Positions 46,785 to 48,442 of a stretch of DNA of 48,442 nucleotides are shown here, one piece after another. How positions within the stretch are numbered: the first letter of the stretch is position 1; every line of letters starts with the position of its first letter. The stretch comes from Linnemannia schmuckeri (taxonomy: Eukaryota > Mortierellomycota > Mortierellomycetes > Mortierellales > Mortierellaceae). The notes under the pieces were generated by a model. That model saw only the letters and a program-made list of their open reading frames with translations, was not told the origin of the DNA and searched no databases. The position numbers and the translations under genes were made by a program. Location of the stretch: assembly GCA_029449235.1 (NCBI GenBank), contig JANATG010000024.1, forward strand, positions 1 to 48,442, given 5' to 3'.

Positions 46785-46889
46785 TTATTTTCTCAAAGAC
46801 ATATAGCTTTGAAACTTGCTACTAAAGAATAATTCCATGTCCGCGCGGAGTGAAGTAACTTTTAATAAAAAATTAATTAATAATTTTTT

Positions 46890-47102
46890 ATGTACCCGTT
46901 CAATCGCTGGAGTTATAGATGGACTCTCCTAGGTGGTAAAAGAACAAGAAACAAGCGGATCAGCTACCCAAAAGGGATAGCCCAGTTATTTTTTATATCT
47001 CGGGCACAAAGTGGAAAAAATATGAGAAATACTTCCCCACTCTTTACACGGAGAGCCACCGTTTCAGCTCAACCTAAAAAATACAATGTTACACTTAACT
47101 AA
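46890..47102 (+). CDS. small basic hypothetical ORF, right arm
   Basis: 70 codons, Arg/Lys-rich, no recognised domain, overlapping the next ORF by 17 bp. The sequence is less AT-rich than its surroundings, which may mean a structured RNA or eroded intron rather than a protein. Confidence 0.25.
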   Translation: MYPFNRWSYRWTLLGGKRTRNKRISYPKGIAQLFFISRAQSGKNMRNTSPLFTRRATVSAQPKKYNVTLN

Positions 47103-48234
47103 TTTAAAACTTAGTTCTTCACATATGGTGATGAACATCAGCTTTTTTAATAAAATATTTATTAAAACTACGAGAAGTTCTATGAAAACTAATTATTTTG
47201 AGGGGTTGAAAATGGTAAATAAAAAATATTCTTTATTATTATTTATTGTTTTCATATATATTCTATTATTATTCTTTATTAATGATAATGTTATTTATTG
47301 TATGGATGATAATAGTAGTAATATTCCTTCTTCAAATAATCCTACTGTAGGTATTACTATTAATACTGAGAATGCCTTTAAATATATTGGTTTAGGCGGT
47401 TTAGCAACTGGTGTCGGTATTGGTGGCGCTAAAATATTAAAAACTGTACCTGCTCAATCTAGACTTAAATTGGTATCTATTATCGCTGGTATAAGTGGTG
47501 CTGCTTATACTACAACTAGTATTACTTCTGATTTAGCTTCAAATAGAGTAACTAGTCCTTTATCTAAAAAAGCTTCTATAGTAGAAGTACCTGATGTAGA
47601 ATTTGACGGTGTAGTCAAATTTGGTGAATATACAATCAAAACTAAAATTAATAGTAATGAACTTAGTTTATCTGATTTAAAAAAAATAACTCCTAAATCT
47701 ACTGAAAGAGTAATAGATGATTTAAATGTTGAGAATTCTTCTAGCACACCTAGTGATTATTACACAATAACAGATAGTCATAATATAAATTCGATGTTAG
47801 AAAGTGGTGATTTGATTAATATTATTAATAATAACCCTTATCTTAAACTTGAATTTGTGTTACTTTTTGTATTAGGTATGTGTTTATCTTCATTATTTTC
47901 TTTAACTGTTATAACTATATTAAACAAATATGGTGATAAACTAAATAATTATTTTACAAATAAATATATTCTTATGTATATTAATTTTAATAAAAAATAT
48001 TTAAATATTTTAATGTTTATTTGGATTGTTATTCTTTATATGATTGTTTTATTAGCTATATATATTACATATAATTTAATATATTATTATGAAGATTATT
48101 TAATATTAGAACATAGTAATATAGCAAATAGTTTAATAATATTTGGTACATTATTTAAAAATCGTAAAAATAATAAAAACGATAAAAATAAAATTAATAT
48201 AAACACCCCCCTTAATAGAACGAGGAAACTTTAA
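47086..48234 (+). CDS. Gly-rich membrane protein of unknown function, right arm
   Basis: 382 codons, or about 340 from ATG 47212 (codon 43), which directly precedes a strong hydrophobic span (residues about 49-65). A polar Asn/Ser segment follows, then a Gly-rich stretch about 101-145 (GLGGLATGVGIGGAKI, IIAGISGAAYTTT), and two long hydrophobic segments near 255-280 and 305-335. I do not recognise the family. Proteins of this plan occur beside linear-plasmid polymerase genes integrated in fungal mtDNA, but that is from memory and not proven here. The C-rich motif (AAACACCCCCC, about 48200) falls inside the last codons. Confidence 0.6.
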   Translation: MLHLTNLKLSSSHMVMNISFFNKIFIKTTRSSMKTNYFEGLKMVNKKYSLLLFIVFIYILLLFFINDNVIYCMDDNSSNIPSSNNPTVGITINTENAFKYIGLGGLATGVGIGGAKILKTVPAQSRLKLVSIIAGISGAAYTTTSITSDLASNRVTSPLSKKASIVEVPDVEFDGVVKFGEYTIKTKINSNELSLSDLKKITPKSTERVIDDLNVENSSSTPSDYYTITDSHNINSMLESGDLINIINNNPYLKLEFVLLFVLGMCLSSLFSLTVITILNKYGDKLNNYFTNKYILMYINFNKKYLNILMFIWIVILYMIVLLAIYITYNLIYYYEDYLILEHSNIANSLIIFGTLFKNRKNNKNDKNKININTPLNRTRKL

Positions 48235-48442
48235 TAAAAATCTTTTTAAATTTCCTATAGAACAATCTAGAAATTATCATGTATTTTATCCTTTAAGAAA
48301 TAAAAATAATGAAGATATAAATAATGAAAATTTAGATATTCAATTTAAAACATGGCTAATTTCAAATAAACCAGAAAATATATTTTAATAGTGCAGAATT
48401 TAAAGAAAATGTATATAGAAAATAAAGGAAAATCAATCCCGA
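48235..48442 (+). pseudogene. remnant ORF at window end, right arm
   Basis: Open stretch (EQSRNYHVFYPLRNKNNE to NKPENIF) in another frame, stopped early at 48390. The left arm has an extra A and stays open longer. Unrecognised. Confidence 0.3.

Larger units (their letters stand above)
34556..48442. repeat. giant palindrome, right arm
   Basis: Inverted copy of 20611-34500. In the stretches I compared, differences are few: paired compensating 1-nt indels near 46826-46842, and three missing bases between 48380 and 48420 at the window end. Confidence 0.95.

Noticed and set aside
1..48442. rRNA genes
   Set aside because: I looked for well conserved small- and large-subunit motifs on both strands by eye and found none.

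Overview
The window is fungal mitochondrial DNA. It is very AT-rich with GC-rich hairpin clusters. It carries nad1, nad5 and cob, group I introns with LAGLIDADG and GIY-YIG ORFs, and mitochondrial-type tRNAs. I found no rRNA gene, no cox or atp gene and no CRISPR array. The lineage cannot be fixed from sequence alone. Free-standing homing-endonuclease genes (HEGs) that duplicate a host-gene 3' end are known from Allomyces and arbuscular mycorrhizal fungi. All Trp codons I checked in real genes are TGG, so UGA does not appear to be read as Trp here.

Layout. (1) 1-2700: trnQ(-), a frameshifted GIY-YIG gene, trnM(+). (2) 3001-9467 and 9665-16139 are two nearly identical direct repeats of about 6.47 kb. 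Each holds a GIY-YIG tail, trnC(-), a HEG remnant(-), nad1(-), trnG(-), a second GIY-YIG gene, trnR(UCG)(-), trnH(+), a HEG fragment, trnR(UCU)(-) and the 5' part of a third GIY-YIG gene. nad1 is intact only in the second copy. The first copy has three single-base homopolymer deletions. (3) 15970-20610: an intact long GIY-YIG gene, a repeat-rich spacer, a GIY-YIG gene broken by a GC element, trnF(-) and another GIY-YIG gene. (4) 20611-48442 is one giant palindrome centred on a 55-nt spacer (34501-34555). Each arm of about 13.9 kb reads, from the centre outward: GIY-YIG pseudogene, nad5 (2 exons), trnM, cob (4 exons, 3 introns), two GIY-YIG genes each followed by an extra cob 3' exon, a small ORF, and a Gly-rich membrane protein ORF. 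Right-arm position x pairs with left-arm position 69056-x.

How the parts work together. nad1 and nad5 are membrane subunits of respiratory complex I, and cob is cytochrome b of complex III. Most of the rest is mobile DNA. About ten distinct GIY-YIG endonuclease genes, several with a shared hydrophobic leader, have spread through the molecule, recombined with one another and been hit by small GC-rich foldback elements. The most striking locus is the cob 3' end: three successive C-terminal exons, two of them each preceded by a GIY-YIG gene, with exons 1 and 2 differing only by synonymous changes that concentrate at the 5' junction. A C-rich motif of the form (T)AACACCCCC follows nearly every protein ORF on its coding strand and is a candidate mRNA 3'-end signal.

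Caution: the perfect palindrome and the homopolymer-shortened repeat copy could partly be long-read assembly artefacts. Both are described as they stand in the sequence.
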